6,402 nucleotides of DNA from Thermoleophilaceae bacterium (GTDB lineage Bacteria > Actinomycetota > Thermoleophilia > Solirubrobacterales > Thermoleophilaceae): assembly GCA_013696905.1 (NCBI GenBank), contig JACCXP010000129.1, forward strand, positions 1-6,402. The letters run 5' to 3'. The position numbers were made by a program, and so were the translations under genes. Positions 5,787 through 6,402 of this stretch are shown here, in pieces (position 1 is the first letter of the stretch; each line of letters begins with the position of its first letter). The notes beneath the pieces are model-generated. The model had not been told where the DNA came from. It worked only from the letters and a program-made list of their open reading frames with translations, and did no database searches.

Positions 5787-5889
5787 GGTTCTCACCCTAC
5801 AAGGGTTGACCTCGGGCCCGGGTAGCCCGTGCCTAGACTCGGTCAGGCCTCCCGCGGCCGGCTGGGTTGCTCCTGCCGGCCTGTTTCGC
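5787..5889. promoter_or_regulatory. Divergent promoter region, phosphoesterase and MFS genes
   Basis: About 100 nt between divergent genes, so it should hold promoters for both. On the minus strand TAGGGT (5799-5794) fits a -10 box 7 nt before the small ORF start. On the plus strand TAGACT (5834-5839) fits a -10 box, giving a leader of about 45 nt before the ATG at 5890. A TTGACC at 5806-5811 looks like a -35 box but is 22 nt from TAGACT, longer than usual. An 8-bp palindrome CGGGCCCG (5813-5820) and a 5-bp hairpin arm pair (5813-5817 with 5825-5829) lie between them and could be an operator. Confidence 0.4.
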
Positions 5890-6402
5890 ATGCGCTCGAC
5901 CCCGCGGCCGACATCCAATCGCTTGAAGGTCGCGAGGGCGGTCGGGCTCGTGACCGCGTGCGCGTTGCCCGGCTTCCTCAGCGGCAGCCTCGTCGGCCAG
6001 ATCCGCGAGGACTTCCCGCTCAGCGAGGCCGCGCTCGGCATCGCGTTCTCGACCTACTGGGGCGTCGCGGCGCTCGCGTCGACTCCAGCCGCGAAGCTCG
6101 TCGAGCGGGTAGGCGCGAGCGCGTCGATGCGCCTGGCAGGCGCGATCGCGGCCGGCTCGTCCGCGGCGATCGCGCTGTTCGTCGACTCGGCCCTGCCGCT
6201 GATCCTCCTGCTCGCCGTCGGCGGGCTGTCGATGGCGCTCGCCACCCCGGGCGCGAACGCCCTGCTGGTGCGCGCCGTCCCGACCGAGCGCCAGGCGCTC
6301 GCCTTTGGGCTGTCGCAGTCGAGCCCCCCGGCCGGGCTGCTGCTCGCCGGGATCGCCGTGCCGGCCGTCGCCGCGCCGCTCGGCTGGCGACCGGTCTTCG
6401 CC
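5890..6402 (+). CDS. MFS transporter, N-terminal part (cut by window end)
   Basis: First 171 residues of a predicted inner-membrane major facilitator superfamily transporter; the remainder lies beyond the window. Hydrophobic segments at about 15-36, 47-68, 81-98, 102-127 and 138-163 fit the first five transmembrane helices. After a short basic N-terminus (MRSTPRPTSNRLK), the loop between helices 2 and 3 (AAKLVERVGASAS) takes the place of MFS motif A but lacks its usual Gly and Asp. TPGANALLVRAV and ERQALAFGLSQSSPPAG match the helix 4-5 region of CynX/YbfB-like MFS proteins, where GIKQ is common; here it is GLSQ. The frame is open upstream of the ATG at 5890 without a better start, and no clear ribosome binding site is visible. 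The ATG is favoured because hydrophobic sequence begins shortly after it. Substrate unknown. Confidence 0.85.
   Translation, partial: MRSTPRPTSNRLKVARAVGLVTACALPGFLSGSLVGQIREDFPLSEAALGIAFSTYWGVAALASTPAAKLVERVGASASMRLAGAIAAGSSAAIALFVDSALPLILLLAVGGLSMALATPGANALLVRAVPTERQALAFGLSQSSPPAGLLLAGIAVPAVAAPLGWRPVFA

Noticed and set aside
5806..5839. TTGACC and TAGACT as a standard sigma-70-type promoter
   Set aside because: The spacer is 22 nt, outside the usual 16-19; the -10-like box alone is kept as a weak candidate.

Overview
The window is GC-rich bacterial DNA with tightly packed genes, strong G/C preference at third codon positions, frequent GTG starts and short overlaps. This suggests a high-GC actinobacterium, possibly of the Thermoleophilia/Solirubrobacterales type. 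The lineage is inferred from composition and protein style only.

Layout. Positions 23-4878 hold five plus-strand genes. The first is a betaine-homocysteine-methyltransferase-like protein. It overlaps by 4 nt a FAD-dependent DAO-family oxidoreductase of the dimethylglycine/sarcosine oxidase type. Next come a 70-residue zinc-ribbon protein, an amidase-signature hydrolase and, after a 133-nt gap, a protein joining an N-terminal zinc ribbon to a GAF domain. A convergent minus-strand gene (4900-5724) encodes a calcineurin-like metallophosphoesterase. It appears to be preceded by, and translationally coupled to, a 21-codon cysteine-rich small ORF (5721-5786). A divergent promoter region (about 5787-5889) separates this from a plus-strand MFS transporter (5890 onward) that is cut by the window edge.

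How the genes may work together. The first two genes form a plausible N-methyl catabolic module: a methyl group is moved to homocysteine to make methionine, and the demethylated amine is then oxidised by the flavoprotein. However, the methyltransferase keeps its three zinc cysteines while changing several residues that bind betaine in the human enzyme, and the flavoprotein lacks the histidine that carries covalent FAD in dimethylglycine dehydrogenases. The real substrate may therefore not be betaine. The amidase could hydrolyse an amide that feeds or follows this pathway. The small zinc-ribbon protein lies in the same run of genes, with no known role. The GAF protein, phosphoesterase and transporter look like separate units.

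There is no sign of mobile elements, CRISPR, tRNA or rRNA. The most novel-looking items are the coupled cysteine-rich small ORF, the altered methyltransferase active site, and the two unrelated small zinc-ribbon proteins.
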